Notes: a model not told the origin generated them from the letters alone. A stretch of DNA of 64,000 nt from Bradyrhizobium niftali (GCF_004571025.1 NZ_SPQT01000010.1:62001-126000); one strand, 5' to 3'. Shown: positions 1 through 8,035, counted from the stretch's first letter. Program-made: numbers and translations.

Positions 1-244
1 TCACGTCATAGGCGAGCGCATCGTCGCGGGCATAGGTCCTGAACGCCGACGAGACGGCCTTGCCGAGATCGCTCTCGTTCTTGGCTTTCCAGAATTCCTC
101 GCCGAAGCCGCGATAGAGATCGCCGAGCGTCTTGCGCACCAGCGCGTTGGCGCGCGCCTCACCGAGCTCGGCCTGGAGCGCCCTGACCAGCGGCACCAGC
201 ACCTGCGCCTGGATCTTTGCCTGTTCGATGACGGATGTGCTCAT
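1..244 (-). CDS. L-2-amino-thiazoline-4-carboxylic acid hydrolase-like protein (3' part outside window)
   Basis: An open frame runs on the minus strand from an ATG at 244 and is still open at the window edge, giving 81 residues. The N-terminus reads MSTSVIEQAKIQAQVLVPLV, followed by RALQAELGEARANALVRKTL and a GFGEEFW segment. This helical start resembles the N-terminus of the L-2-amino-thiazoline-4-carboxylic acid hydrolase family, a group of cytoplasmic hydrolases mostly of unknown substrate. The catalytic part lies outside the window, so the family call is tentative. It faces away from the secreted protein gene at 457, leaving a shared 212-bp promoter region in which I saw no clear operator. 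Confidence 0.5.
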   Translation of the reverse strand, partial: MSTSVIEQAKIQAQVLVPLVRALQAELGEARANALVRKTLGDLYRGFGEEFWKAKNESDLGKAVSSAFRTYARDDALAYDV

Positions 245-456
245 GGTCAGGCTCACGACTGGGATGGAATCGTAGCCCGCGAGACGATACCTCAACTTGA
301 CGCTGACGACGAGAGTTTGCCAGTTACGTCCCGCGGCATCCGACATGGCCTGAACCAACGCATCCGTGATGCCGAGGCGATCGCTGATCGCGCGATCCTG
401 AAAAGCCGGCGAGGCGGCTGGTGGTATGATTATCGTCATCCAAAAGAGAGGTGAAC

Positions 457-981
457 ATGCCCCCGTCCGAGATGTCTCCAGTCCACGTCAGGCCACGACC
501 ATTTGCACGGCGCCGTCATCTTGCCGCGACTGCCGCGGCGCTGTTTCTCGCCGTGACAGCCTGGTCAGTCGGGCCTGCACTGGCCGCAGCAAATGATGCC
601 GAGGCCCGAACCATCTTCGAGAAGTTCATTGCCGCGCAGAATGCGCACAACGCGGACGATGTGAAGGCCATGCTGTGGAATTCGCCCGGCACGCTGCTGT
701 TTGCGCGAGGCATCGAAACCAGAGGCCGTGATGCGGTCGCGGACCGCTTCAAGGGCTACTACGCGGGCACCTGGCACCTCGAGCCCGACATGTCGAAATT
801 CCACGTCGCCGTGATCTCGAACGAGGTCATGCAGGTCCTCGTTCCCATCGTCTTCACGCGCGGCCTTCCCGGCAAGCCACCGCAACAGAATACGTTTCTG
901 ATCAGCCAGACCTACGTGCGGGATGCGAACGGCTGGTCCGTCGCGTCCGTCCTGCCGGTCGCGAATACGGAACTGAAATAG
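457..981 (+). CDS. Secreted SnoaL/NTF2-like (DUF4440-type) protein
   Basis: The 174-residue product has a long basic N-terminus followed by a hydrophobic stretch (about residues 23-43) ending in GPALAAAND, which looks like a Sec signal peptide cleaved after ALA. The mature part is a single compact domain with the NTF2/SnoaL pattern: an initial helix (ARTIFEKFIAAQNAHNADDV), a loop containing the G-R-D-A-V helix, and three final beta strands. Such proteins are usually periplasmic binding or scaffold proteins and sometimes isomerases; no catalytic residue can be named. I chose the ATG at 457 over the in-frame GTG at 451 because GAGAGG at 446-451 is then a well-spaced ribosome binding site. It appears monocistronic. 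Confidence 0.7.
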   Translation: MPPSEMSPVHVRPRPFARRRHLAATAAALFLAVTAWSVGPALAAANDAEARTIFEKFIAAQNAHNADDVKAMLWNSPGTLLFARGIETRGRDAVADRFKGYYAGTWHLEPDMSKFHVAVISNEVMQVLVPIVFTRGLPGKPPQQNTFLISQTYVRDANGWSVASVLPVANTELK

Positions 982-1095
982 CTCGATTTCGCCTCGTCGG
1001 GGATTGGCTTGCCTAGCCGAAGCTCGCGGCGGCAGCCCGCCTGCGCCCGTTGGGCTTCGGCGCGGCATCCTTCTCTCGCTATCGCGAGCGAAGGA

Positions 1096-1170
1096 TGGTG
1101 GGCACGACAGGGATCGAACCTGTGACCCCTACCATGTCAAGGTAGTGCTCTCCCGCTGAGCTACGTGCCC
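1096..1170 (-). tRNA. tRNA-Val (GAC)
   Basis: A full cloverleaf can be read on the minus strand. The acceptor stem GGGCACG pairs with CGTGCCC, the D arm contains AGCTCAGC-GGGAGAGC, the anticodon stem CTACC/GGTAG encloses the loop TTGACAT with anticodon GAC, and the T arm carries GGTTCGATCC. The 3' CCA is encoded (positions 1096-1098) after discriminator A at 1099. Length is 75 nt. It lies downstream of cpdR on the same strand. Confidence 0.96.
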
Positions 1171-1242
1171 TAGAGGTCATTTCATCGGTGGGGTCCCTAT
1201 AACGGCTCAGGGGACCCGGCGCAAGGACGGAACGGGGCCGAT

Positions 1243-1602
1243 TTAGGCCGCCAGCATCTTGTTCACTTCGCTGACCAATTCGCGCAGATGCACGGGCTTG
1301 GACAGCACCTTGGCGTTCTTGGGGGCGTCCGAATCCGAGTTCAGGGCGACCGCGGCGAAGCCGGTGATGAACATGATCTTGATGTCGGGGTCGAGTTCCG
1401 AGGCCCGGCGGGCGAGCTCGATTCCGTCCATTTCCGGCATCACGATGTCGGTCAGCAGCATCTCAAACGGCTCTTCGCGGAGCCGCTGATAGGCGGCCAT
1501 GCCGTTATCATGGGACGAGACCTGAAAACCGGCGTTTTCCAGCGCCTTGACCAGGAAACGGCGCATGTCGTTGTCGTCTTCGGCGAGCAGGATCTTTGGC
1601 AT
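1243..1602 (-). CDS. cpdR: Single-domain response regulator CpdR
   Basis: The 119-residue protein is a lone receiver domain with no output domain. It has the acidic pair D9/D10, the phospho-acceptor D52 in LLTDIVMPEMDG, a switch Thr in FITG, and the conserved lysine K102 in LSKPVHL. Its length and the LLAEDDNDMR start match CpdR of alphaproteobacteria. In Caulobacter, unphosphorylated CpdR works with ClpXP to direct polar localisation and degradation of cell-cycle substrates, and the CckA-ChpT phosphorelay switches it off. The gene is divergent from the N-formylglutamate amidohydrolase gene and is followed by tRNA-Val. Confidence 0.88.
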   Translation of the reverse strand: MPKILLAEDDNDMRRFLVKALENAGFQVSSHDNGMAAYQRLREEPFEMLLTDIVMPEMDGIELARRASELDPDIKIMFITGFAAVALNSDSDAPKNAKVLSKPVHLRELVSEVNKMLAA

Positions 1603-1971
1603 GGCAGGAAACGTCGAATCCCCAGAGGATATCAGCAGAGGTCACTAAGCCCGACAGAGGGTAAATTTGGGGTGAAAATCTTTACCCTGGACGGCTCGCG
1701 CTGCCGGCTCCTTGTGAACCGGAATGCGGCTCGAATCAATCGAAGCCGACCGAACGATCCGCCCCGCTGCCCGCACGGTTAAGACATGTTCCAGCGCCAA
1801 TCACATCTTTTCGCTTGGCAGAATGGTTGCGATTCCAGACAATGACGACACATAAGAGCCGCTCGACCGGCCGAATCAATCCGTTCAAGCCGGACCTTGC
1901 AGGATCCTGCGGGGCCGGATCTTGTGGCGCGAAGGGACGAAGCCTGGGAATAAGGGACGAAGCCTGAGAAG
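1603..1971. promoter_or_regulatory. Divergent intergenic region between cpdR and the amidohydrolase gene
   Basis: This 369-bp stretch must hold the promoters of two divergent genes. The one structure I can point to is a 7-bp inverted repeat, GGGTAAA (1659-1665) and TTTACCC (1681-1687), about 57 bp upstream of the cpdR start. It could be an operator or a short hairpin. No clear CtrA-type (TTAA-N7-TTAA) motif was found. Short ORFs here have no coding signs. Confidence 0.35.
1931..1970 (+). repeat. 20-bp tandem duplication at a ribosome binding site
   Basis: The unit GAAGGGACGAAGCCTGGGAA (1931-1950) is followed immediately by TAAGGGACGAAGCCTGAGAA (1951-1970), with two mismatches. The second copy ends at the base before the ATG at 1972. 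Each copy contains the purine-rich AAGGGA, so the translation initiation region appears to have been duplicated. Confidence 0.8.
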
Positions 1972-2862
1972 ATGACCCGGTTTGATGGCGAGATGTCGCC
2001 AGCCTTCGAGATCGTCGAGCCCGCCGAATGGCGCGCGCCGGTCATCTTCAACTCGCCCCATTCCGGCTCGACCTATCCGGACGAATTCCTCAGCGCCTCC
2101 AGGATCGACCTGCCGACGCTGCGGCGGTCGGAAGATTCCTTCATGGACGAGCTGATCGGCCATCTCAGCGCCCGCGGCTTTCCGACCGTGCGGGTCAACT
2201 TTCCCCGCTCCTATGTCGACGTCAACCGCGAGCCCTACGAGCTCGACCCCCGCATGTTCACCGGGCGCCTGCCGAGCTTTGCCAATACCCGCTCGATGCG
2301 GGTCGCCGGCGGCCTCGGCACCATTCCGCGCGTGGTCGGCGACGGCCAGGAGATCTATCGCGACCGCATCCTGGTCGACGATGCGCTGGCGCGGATCGAG
2401 ACGCTCTACAAGCCCTACCATCGCGCGCTGCGCCGGCTGATCAACAAGGTGCACCAGATGTTCGGCACCGTGGTGCTGGTCGACTGCCACTCGATGCCTT
2501 CGGTCGGCGTCAGCCGAGACGAGCCGCGCCGGCCCGACATCGTGATCGGCGACCGCTACGGTACGAGCTGCACGCCGCTCTTGCCCGACCGGGTCGAGGA
2601 GACCATGGGCGGGCTCGGCTATTCGATCGGCCGCAACAAGCCCTATGCCGGCGGCTTCATCACCGAGCATTACGGCAACCCGGCGAGCGGGCTTCACGCG
2701 GTGCAGCTCGAACTCAACCGCGCGATCTACATGGACGAGCGACGGCGCGAGCGCAGTCCGCGCTTTGCGCAGGTGGCAACCGACTTCGGCGTCCTCGCCG
2801 ACGTGCTGGCGAGCACGATTCCGTTCGGCGATCTCGGCCCGTTCCAGGCCGCGGCGGAATAG
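1972..2862 (+). CDS. N-formylglutamate amidohydrolase family protein
   Basis: The 296-residue protein belongs to the N-formylglutamate amidohydrolase family (HutG-type zinc hydrolase). Visible landmarks are FNSPHSGSTYP near the N-terminus, the NFPRSYVDVNREPYELDP block, DCHSMPS with a likely metal-binding His, DIVIGDRYGTSC, and the C-terminal AVQLELNRAIYMDE. The classic role is hydrolysis of N-formyl-L-glutamate to glutamate and formate at the end of histidine breakdown. No other hut genes are present, so the substrate here is unproven and the symbol is left blank. The next gene on this strand is hisN (histidine synthesis), but over 500 bp separate them. Confidence 0.85.
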   Translation: MTRFDGEMSPAFEIVEPAEWRAPVIFNSPHSGSTYPDEFLSASRIDLPTLRRSEDSFMDELIGHLSARGFPTVRVNFPRSYVDVNREPYELDPRMFTGRLPSFANTRSMRVAGGLGTIPRVVGDGQEIYRDRILVDDALARIETLYKPYHRALRRLINKVHQMFGTVVLVDCHSMPSVGVSRDEPRRPDIVIGDRYGTSCTPLLPDRVEETMGGLGYSIGRNKPYAGGFITEHYGNPASGLHAVQLELNRAIYMDERRRERSPRFAQVATDFGVLADVLASTIPFGDLGPFQAAAE

Positions 2863-2980
2863 GCGCAAGCCGTCATCGCGCGACGACGTCGCGAATCAGG
2901 GACAGAACACACCGCGCGCGTATCGGACGCCGGATCTTCACTTCGCGTTTTCGCGCAGTCGAAACGAAACAGACGACCCA

Positions 2981-3017
2981 AGAAAAAAGGGCCGCTCGCG
3001 AATGACGCAAGCGGCCC
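2981..3017 (-). terminator. Rho-independent terminator of the sRNA
   Basis: The stem GGGCCGCT-x-GCG (2989-3000) pairs with CGC-x-AGCGGCCC (3006-3017) around a five-base loop. On the minus strand it is followed by six T residues (A run at 2983-2988). No annotated minus-strand gene lies upstream, which points to the sRNA. Confidence 0.85.
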
Positions 3018-3073
3018 AAGTCTAGGGAGGAAACGCCCAAGGAGGGCAGCGGTAACGCAGAGCGCTACCGCAC
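2981..3073 (-). ncRNA. Probable trans-acting sRNA with anti-Shine-Dalgarno CCUCC motifs
   Basis: Minus-strand RNA of about 90 nt, bounded by a sigma70-type promoter (3080-3108) and a strong Rho-independent terminator. From 5' to 3' there is a hairpin of GGTAGCG/CGTTACC with loop CTCTG (3051-3069), then a region with CCCTCC and TTCCTCCC motifs that could pair with ribosome binding sites, then the terminator stem. CCUCC-bearing sRNAs are known in the Rhizobiales (alpha-r14 family, Bradyrhizobium BjrC-type RNAs). I recognise the architecture but cannot assign a named family. No convincing ORF overlaps it, and it sits alone in a 546-bp gap between two plus-strand genes. Confidence 0.72.
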
Positions 3074-3079
3074 CGCAAC

Positions 3080-3108
3080 AATATGCGGCCGCGCCGCACA
3101 AAGTGCAA
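3080..3108 (-). promoter_or_regulatory. Sigma70-type promoter of the sRNA
   Basis: On the minus strand, TTGCAC (3108-3103) and CATATT (3085-3080) are separated by 17 bp. This is close to the TTGACA-N17-TATAAT consensus and predicts a start near 3073. Confidence 0.65.
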
Positions 3109-3409
3109 GGGCTTTTGAGCCGTTTCCCATGCAAAACACACATGGCTCTGTTGCTTCCAGAGAAACCCAGATTCAGTTTCTTTGATAAGGAAATTCAATG
3201 GGTTGATAGTCATTTGCATACGAACAAGGCATGTTCGGAACTAAGTTTTCAACTCAATGATCGATATTTGGCCAGCATATGGCTCGGATGAGGCAGCCGG
3301 TCTCCGCATCCAAAATACCAGGGTGCAAATCAAGACAGCGCTGCACGCGAGAGGCGAATTGAGATAGGCAGATGCGAGCTTCACCCGACTTTCGTTTTGA
3401 GGATGCGCC
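3109..3409. other. Intergenic stretch, no feature seen
   Basis: AT-richer spacer between the sRNA promoter and hisN. Short ORFs exist on both strands, but none has a ribosome binding site with plausible coding content. The hisN promoter should lie here; I could not identify it. Confidence 0.4.
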
Positions 3410-4192
3410 GTGACGGTGATCGACTTCTCAGCCTTCATCGGACGGCTCGCCACCGCCTCCGGCGAAACCATCCTGCCGTTCTTCCGCACCTCGCTGTCGA
3501 TCGACGACAAGAGCAAGACCAAGGATTTCGATCCCGTCACCGAGGCCGACCGCGCCGCGGAGGCGGTGATGCGGCGGCTGATCAAGGCCAACTTCCCCCA
3601 GCACGGCATCGTCGGCGAGGAATTCGGCAATGAGCGCGAGGACGCCGACTATGTCTGGGTGCTCGATCCGATCGACGGCACCAAGTCCTTCATCGGCGGG
3701 TTCCCGATCTGGGGCACGCTAATCGCGCTGCTGCACAAGGGCGCGCCGGTGTTCGGCATGATGCACCAGCCCTTCATCGGCGAGCGGTTTTCCGGCGACA
3801 ACGGCTCGGCCAACTATAAAGGCCCCTCCGGCGAGCGCCGGCTCCAGGTCCGCCGCTGCGCGTCGCTGTCTGAGGCGACGACCTACACCACCAGCCCCTT
3901 GCTGATGAACGAGCGCGACCGCGCCATTTTCGGCCGCATCGAGAAGGGCGCGCGGCTGTCGCGCTATGGCGGCGACTGCTACTCCTATTGCATGCTGGCG
4001 GCCGGCCACGTCGATCTCGTGGTCGAGACCGAGCTGAAGCCCTACGACATCGCGGCCCTGATCCCGATCGTGACCGGCGCCGGCGGCGTCGTCACCACCT
4101 GGGAAGGCAAGCCGGCCCAGGGTGGCGGCCGCATCATCGCAGCCGGCGACGCCAGGGTTCACGAAGAAGCAATGAAACTGCTCAACGGATGA
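3410..4192 (+). CDS. hisN: Histidinol-phosphatase, inositol monophosphatase family (HisN)
   Basis: The 260-residue enzyme has the full Mg-dependent phosphatase signature of the inositol monophosphatase superfamily: GEE at E70-E71, the metal motif DPIDGTKSF with D86 and D89, and the C-terminal KPYDIAALIPIVTGAGG segment. In alphaproteobacteria that lack HisB phosphatase or HisK, this subgroup dephosphorylates L-histidinol phosphate, the penultimate step of histidine synthesis. The IGG after the DGT motif and the short length fit HisN better than SuhB or CysQ, but those are the alternatives. The start is a GTG at 3410 with GAGGA at 3399-3403 as ribosome binding site. Confidence 0.85.
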   Translation: MTVIDFSAFIGRLATASGETILPFFRTSLSIDDKSKTKDFDPVTEADRAAEAVMRRLIKANFPQHGIVGEEFGNEREDADYVWVLDPIDGTKSFIGGFPIWGTLIALLHKGAPVFGMMHQPFIGERFSGDNGSANYKGPSGERRLQVRRCASLSEATTYTTSPLLMNERDRAIFGRIEKGARLSRYGGDCYSYCMLAAGHVDLVVETELKPYDIAALIPIVTGAGGVVTTWEGKPAQGGGRIIAAGDARVHEEAMKLLNG

Positions 4193-4267
4193 ACGACCCG
4201 TCGTTTGCGCATGATCCATTCGGAAAGCCGCTGCACACTTTTCCGGATCATGCTTCAGGGGGCTTGT

Positions 4268-5233
4268 ATGAAAAACTGGCGTAAGCTCTTCCTCGCAAGC
4301 CTGCTTCTGTTTCCCGCCCTCGCCTCCGCCCAGAATTTTCCGGCCAAGCCGATCAAGCTGATCGTGCCGTTCCCGGCCGGCGGTCCCAACGACATCATCG
4401 CGCGCGTGATCGGCCAGCGCATGTCCGAGCTCTCCGGCCAGCCGGTGCTGATCGACAACCGCGGCGGCCAGGGTGGCGTGCTCGGCACCGACGCGGTCGC
4501 GAAGGCCGCGCCCGACGGCTACACCATCGCCATCTCCAGCGCGGGCGCGCTCGCGATCAGCCCGAGCATGGAGCGGGTCGCCTACGACACATTGTCCGAC
4601 CTCACGCCGGTGACGCTGGTTGCGACCGTGCCGGAAATGCTGGTCGTCGCCACCAACGTGCCCGCCAAGGACATCGGCGAACTGATCGCGCTCGCCAGGG
4701 CGCAGCCCGGAAAGCTCAACTTCGCCTCCTCCGGCCCCGGTAGCCTGCCGCATCTCGCCGGCGAATTGTTCAAGCTGACGGCCAGGATCGACATCGTGCA
4801 TGTGCCCTATCGCGGCGCCGCGCCCGCGGTGAACGACCTGCTCGGCCAGCAGGTGCAGATGACGTTCCTCGATCTCCCCGTGCTGCTGCCGCAGGTCAAG
4901 GCCGGCGCCTTGCGGCCGATCGCGGTCGGCTCGGCCGAGCGCGCACCGACGGCGCCTGAGGTGCCGACCACGGCGGAAGCGGGCTTTCCCGATCTGCGCA
5001 TCGAGAACTGGTACGGCATGGTCGCGCCCAAGGGCACGCCGAAGGAAATCGTCGCAGCGCTGCATGGTCTGGCGACGAAGGCGATGGCGGATCCGGCCGT
5101 GAAGGAAAAGCTCGCCGCGCAAGGCGCGACGCTGATCGGCGACGAGCCGGAGCATTTTCGCCAATTCATCGCGGACGAGACCAGGAAGTGGACGAAGGTG
5201 ATCAAGGACGCCGGGGTCGAGACGGCAAAGTAA
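4268..5233 (+). CDS. Bug-family (TctC-like) periplasmic solute-binding protein
   Basis: The 321-residue protein begins MKNWRKLFLASLLLFPALASAQ, a clear Sec signal peptide, followed by the Bug hallmark FPAKPIKLIVPFPAGGPNDI. Other family blocks are GGQGGVLGTDAVAKAAPDGY, SSGPGSLPHLAGELF and VPYRGAAPAVNDLLGQQVQM. Bug proteins bind small carboxylates for tripartite tricarboxylate transporters, but no TctA or TctB gene is nearby, as is common for this expanded family. I chose the ATG at 4268, with GGGGG just upstream, over the frame's earlier ATG at 4205, because the signal peptide then lies at the N-terminus. It is 75 bp after hisN and converges on the LysR gene; the ligand cannot be told. Confidence 0.86.
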   Translation: MKNWRKLFLASLLLFPALASAQNFPAKPIKLIVPFPAGGPNDIIARVIGQRMSELSGQPVLIDNRGGQGGVLGTDAVAKAAPDGYTIAISSAGALAISPSMERVAYDTLSDLTPVTLVATVPEMLVVATNVPAKDIGELIALARAQPGKLNFASSGPGSLPHLAGELFKLTARIDIVHVPYRGAAPAVNDLLGQQVQMTFLDLPVLLPQVKAGALRPIAVGSAERAPTAPEVPTTAEAGFPDLRIENWYGMVAPKGTPKEIVAALHGLATKAMADPAVKEKLAAQGATLIGDEPEHFRQFIADETRKWTKVIKDAGVETAK

Positions 5234-5344
5234 TCAACGCTTTGAGTCGCGACGCCGCCACGAGGTAGGTGCGTTCCCCCCTTGCGGGGGAGGGAGCGCA
5301 GTTGAGGTCGCGGCCGCGCCGCGGGCTCACATCAGCACCTGCCC

Positions 5345-6235
5345 TCACGCCGCCTCTGCCCGCAAATGCTCCACCAGCATCTTGGCCGGGCGCGGCAGCG
5401 TCTTGAAGCTTCGCGCGCAGATCACGAGTTTGCGGTTGGCCCAGGCATCGCGCAGGCGGACCATGGCAAGCGGCATCAGCCTGGCGCAGCGGCGGGCGGC
5501 GGCTTCGGGCACCAGGGCGACGCCGACATCGGCGGCGACCATCTGGCAGATCGCGTCGAAATCGCGCAGGCGCGCGCGGTAATGCGGCCGCATGCCGAGC
5601 CGGGCGGCGTGCTTCGAAATATGAACCTGGAGCGCGGTGGCGCTGGTCAACCCGACGAACTCGCACGTGCCCGCCTCCTGGAAATCGATCTGGCGGCGGC
5701 CGGCGAACGGGCCGCGCCTGGACGTCACCAGTGTCAGGCGGTCCTCGCTGAAGACGAAGCGCTCGATATGGTCGGGCAGCGCGTGCTCGGCGGCGAAGCC
5801 GAGATCGGCGGCGCCGGCGGTGATCGCCGCCGCGATGTCGGTGCTCTCGTGCTCCTCGATGTCGATGGCGACGTCGCGATGCTCGCGCAGGAAGCCGGCC
5901 AGCGCCTTCGGCAGATGCTCCGACAGGCCGGAGGTGTTGGCGAGGAAGTGGACGCTGGCGCGCACGCCGCTGGCAAAGCCTGCGAGATCGCCGCGCATGG
6001 CGTCGATCTGGTGAATGACGAGGCGGGCATGGTCAAGCAGGCTCTCGCCGGCCGCGGTCAATTCGACACCGCGCCGCCCGCGCTTGAGCAGCGCGACGCC
6101 GAGCGCGTCCTCGAGCCCCTTGATGCGCGCGCTGGCCGAGGCCAGCGCCAGATGCGACCGCTCGGCGCCCCGCGTGATGCTGCGCTGGTCGGCGACCGCG
6201 ATGAACAGTTGGAGATCGACGAGATCGAAACGCAT
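5345..6235 (-). CDS. LysR-family transcriptional regulator
   Basis: The 296-residue protein has an N-terminal winged helix-turn-helix (about residues 1-60; LQLFIAVADQRSITRGAERSH starting at residue 8 is typical) and a C-terminal periplasmic-binding-like effector domain (about 90-290). It is divergent from the TauE/SafE gene at 6330, with a 23-bp inverted repeat between the starts that looks like its operator. The natural reading is that it controls the exporter in response to a small ligand and also regulates itself. The convergent Bug-family gene at 4268 could belong to the same regulon, but nothing in the sequence shows this. Confidence 0.9.
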   Translation of the reverse strand: MRFDLVDLQLFIAVADQRSITRGAERSHLALASASARIKGLEDALGVALLKRGRRGVELTAAGESLLDHARLVIHQIDAMRGDLAGFASGVRASVHFLANTSGLSEHLPKALAGFLREHRDVAIDIEEHESTDIAAAITAGAADLGFAAEHALPDHIERFVFSEDRLTLVTSRRGPFAGRRQIDFQEAGTCEFVGLTSATALQVHISKHAARLGMRPHYRARLRDFDAICQMVAADVGVALVPEAAARRCARLMPLAMVRLRDAWANRKLVICARSFKTLPRPAKMLVEHLRAEAA

Positions 6236-6252
6236 CCGGATTCCTCCAACCT

Positions 6253-6275
6253 AGCCTTCGTCCATAGCGAAGGCT
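6253..6275. promoter_or_regulatory. Probable LysR operator between LysR and TauE genes
   Basis: A perfect 8-bp inverted repeat, AGCCTTCG (6253-6260) and CGAAGGCT (6268-6275), has a 7-bp centre. It contains the LysR-type T-N11-A core (T6258 to A6270) and lies 17 bp upstream of the LysR start and 54 bp upstream of the TauE start. Confidence 0.65.
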
Positions 6276-6329
6276 GTCTCCGTAACCTCCAGATTGTGCC
6301 CGGGCGCGGCTTCGGTCAATGTGCGGGTC

Positions 6330-7082
6330 ATGATCGACCCTCTCCTCATCGTCATCGCCGCCGTCTTCCTGATCGCCGGATTCGTCAAGGGCGTGGTCGG
6401 GCTAGGCCTGCCGACCGTCTCCATGGGCCTGCTTGCGGTGAGCATGGCCCCGAGCCGCGCGATCGCCATCGTGATCGTGCCCGCCATCATCACCAACATC
6501 TGGCAGACATTCGTCGGACCCCATCTGCGCGACATCCTCAGGCGGCTGTGGCCGCTGATGATCGGCACCGTGATCGGCTGCTGGCTCAATGCCGGCGCGC
6601 TGACCGGCCCGCATGCGCGCTATGGCACGATCGTGCTCGGTGCCCTGCTCGTGATCTACGCGGTGATCGGCCTGAACAAATTCCAGTTCCGCGTCGCACC
6701 TGAGAACGAGAAATGGGTCGGCGGCGTGGTCGGCGTGGTCACCGGCGTGATCTCCGCCTCGACCGGCGTGCAGGTGATCCCCTCGATGCCGTTCATGCAG
6801 GCGATCGGCATGGAGAAGGACGAGCTGGTGCAGGCGCTCGGCGTGTTCTTCACGACCGCGACGCTGGCGCTCGCCTTCAACCTCACTGCCGGCGGATTGC
6901 TGACGCCGGCCAATGCCGTGCCCGGCGCCGTGGGCATGGCCATGGCCTTCGCCGGCATGTTCATCGGCCAGTCGGTGCGGGCGCGGATGCCGGCGGAAGC
7001 GTTCCGCCGCTGGTTCCTGATCGCAATGATCCTGCTCGGCCTCTATCTCGCCGGCAGCGCCCTGCTGAAGGAGTTCGCCTGA
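6330..7082 (+). CDS. TauE/SafE-family sulfite exporter-like permease
   Basis: The product (250 residues from the ATG at 6330) is an integral membrane protein with about eight hydrophobic segments and two family repeats, each with a glycine-rich motif: GFVKGVVGLGLPTVSMGLLA near the N-terminus and VVGVVTGVISASTGVQVIPSM in the middle. TauE/SafE proteins export sulfite, sulfoacetate or other small organic anions; the substrate is not evident here. I used 6330 rather than the frame's upstream start because it places the first membrane helix at the N-terminus and leaves the operator upstream. It is probably under the divergent LysR regulator. Confidence 0.87.
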   Translation: MIDPLLIVIAAVFLIAGFVKGVVGLGLPTVSMGLLAVSMAPSRAIAIVIVPAIITNIWQTFVGPHLRDILRRLWPLMIGTVIGCWLNAGALTGPHARYGTIVLGALLVIYAVIGLNKFQFRVAPENEKWVGGVVGVVTGVISASTGVQVIPSMPFMQAIGMEKDELVQALGVFFTTATLALAFNLTAGGLLTPANAVPGAVGMAMAFAGMFIGQSVRARMPAEAFRRWFLIAMILLGLYLAGSALLKEFA

Positions 7083-7089
7083 GGCAGAT

Positions 7090-7153
7090 CGTAGGGTGGG
7101 TTAGCCTCGCAGATTGCGCAAAGCGCAAGCCGCGAGGCGTAACCCACCCTACG
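7090..7153. repeat. Palindromic intergenic repeat between convergent genes
   Basis: CGTAGGGTGGGTTA (7090-7103) is the exact reverse complement of TAACCCACCCTACG (7140-7153). The inner part also pairs partly (CCTCGC with GCGAGG). It lies between the convergent TauE and LysE genes, where it could act as a bidirectional terminator. It has the look of a dispersed Bradyrhizobium repeat. Confidence 0.75.
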
Positions 7154-7180
7154 CAGCCTCATGTCATTCGTTCGAACGAG

Positions 7181-7813
7181 TTACCGCGTCTCCAGCATGG
7201 CGACGCGGATGCCGAGATAGATGAAGAGGCCGCCGAGCGCGCGGTTGACCCAGGCGATCGCGCCCTCGGAGGTCCGCAAGCGATGCGCGGCCTTGGCCGC
7301 GAACGCCGCCAGCACCAGGCACCACAGCGTTCCCGTGCAGATGAAAATCAGCCCGAGCGTCAGGAAGGCGAGCGGCTTGTGCGGTGAATCGGCTGCGACG
7401 AATTGCGGCAGGAAGGCCAGGAAGAACAGCGCGACCTTGGGATTGAGCGCGTTGGTGAAGACGCCCTGGAGGAACACCCGCCGCAGCGAGCTCCGCGCCG
7501 GCTCGTCGATCGCCGATGCCAGCGTCGGCCGCGACCACAGCATCTGAAGTCCTGTGACGACCAGATAGGCCGCGCCGACCAGCTTCAGGATCGAGAAGGC
7601 GGTGGATGAGGCCATCAGCAGGGCCGAAAGGCCAATCGCCGCGCCCGCGACGTGGAAAAAACAGCCGCAACTGATGCCGAAGGCGGCTGCGGCCCCGCCC
7701 CGCCAGCCCATCTGCATGCTGCGGCCGATGACGTAGACGGAGTCCGGTCCCGGCGTGATATTGAGCAGCACGCCTGACAGGATGAAGAGCCAGATTTCAT
7801 GAATGCCCAGCAT
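7181..7813 (-). CDS. LysE/RhtB-family amino acid exporter
   Basis: This 210-residue membrane protein has the LysE fold with about six hydrophobic segments. It starts LGIHEIWLFILSGVLLNITPGPD, where the NITPGPD motif is diagnostic, and also carries the GGAAAAFGISCGC block, FLQGVFTNALNPKVALFFLAFLPQF, and a C-terminal LGGLFIYLGIRVA helix. The family exports amino acids or their derivatives from the cytoplasm; the substrate is not predictable. It is monocistronic and convergent with the TauE gene. Confidence 0.9.
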   Translation of the reverse strand: MLGIHEIWLFILSGVLLNITPGPDSVYVIGRSMQMGWRGGAAAAFGISCGCFFHVAGAAIGLSALLMASSTAFSILKLVGAAYLVVTGLQMLWSRPTLASAIDEPARSSLRRVFLQGVFTNALNPKVALFFLAFLPQFVAADSPHKPLAFLTLGLIFICTGTLWCLVLAAFAAKAAHRLRTSEGAIAWVNRALGGLFIYLGIRVAMLETR

Positions 7814-8035
7814 GTGAGGTGCCCCGCCGCCCCGTCCGTCTCAAGAGATCGGGCTTAGTCGGTTCGGCGGCCGTCGTCCACCGCCGGGACTGCCTAGGAT
7901 TTACCTTGAATTTGCAATGCGGATCATACTTTCCCGCGGCCTCATCTGTTCTATAAAGGCTGGGTTCTTGAAATGCGGGATTCGAGGCGACTGCCACGCC
8001 GTGGCCGGCCCTCGGTCCGTTGGAGCTCCGGGGCT

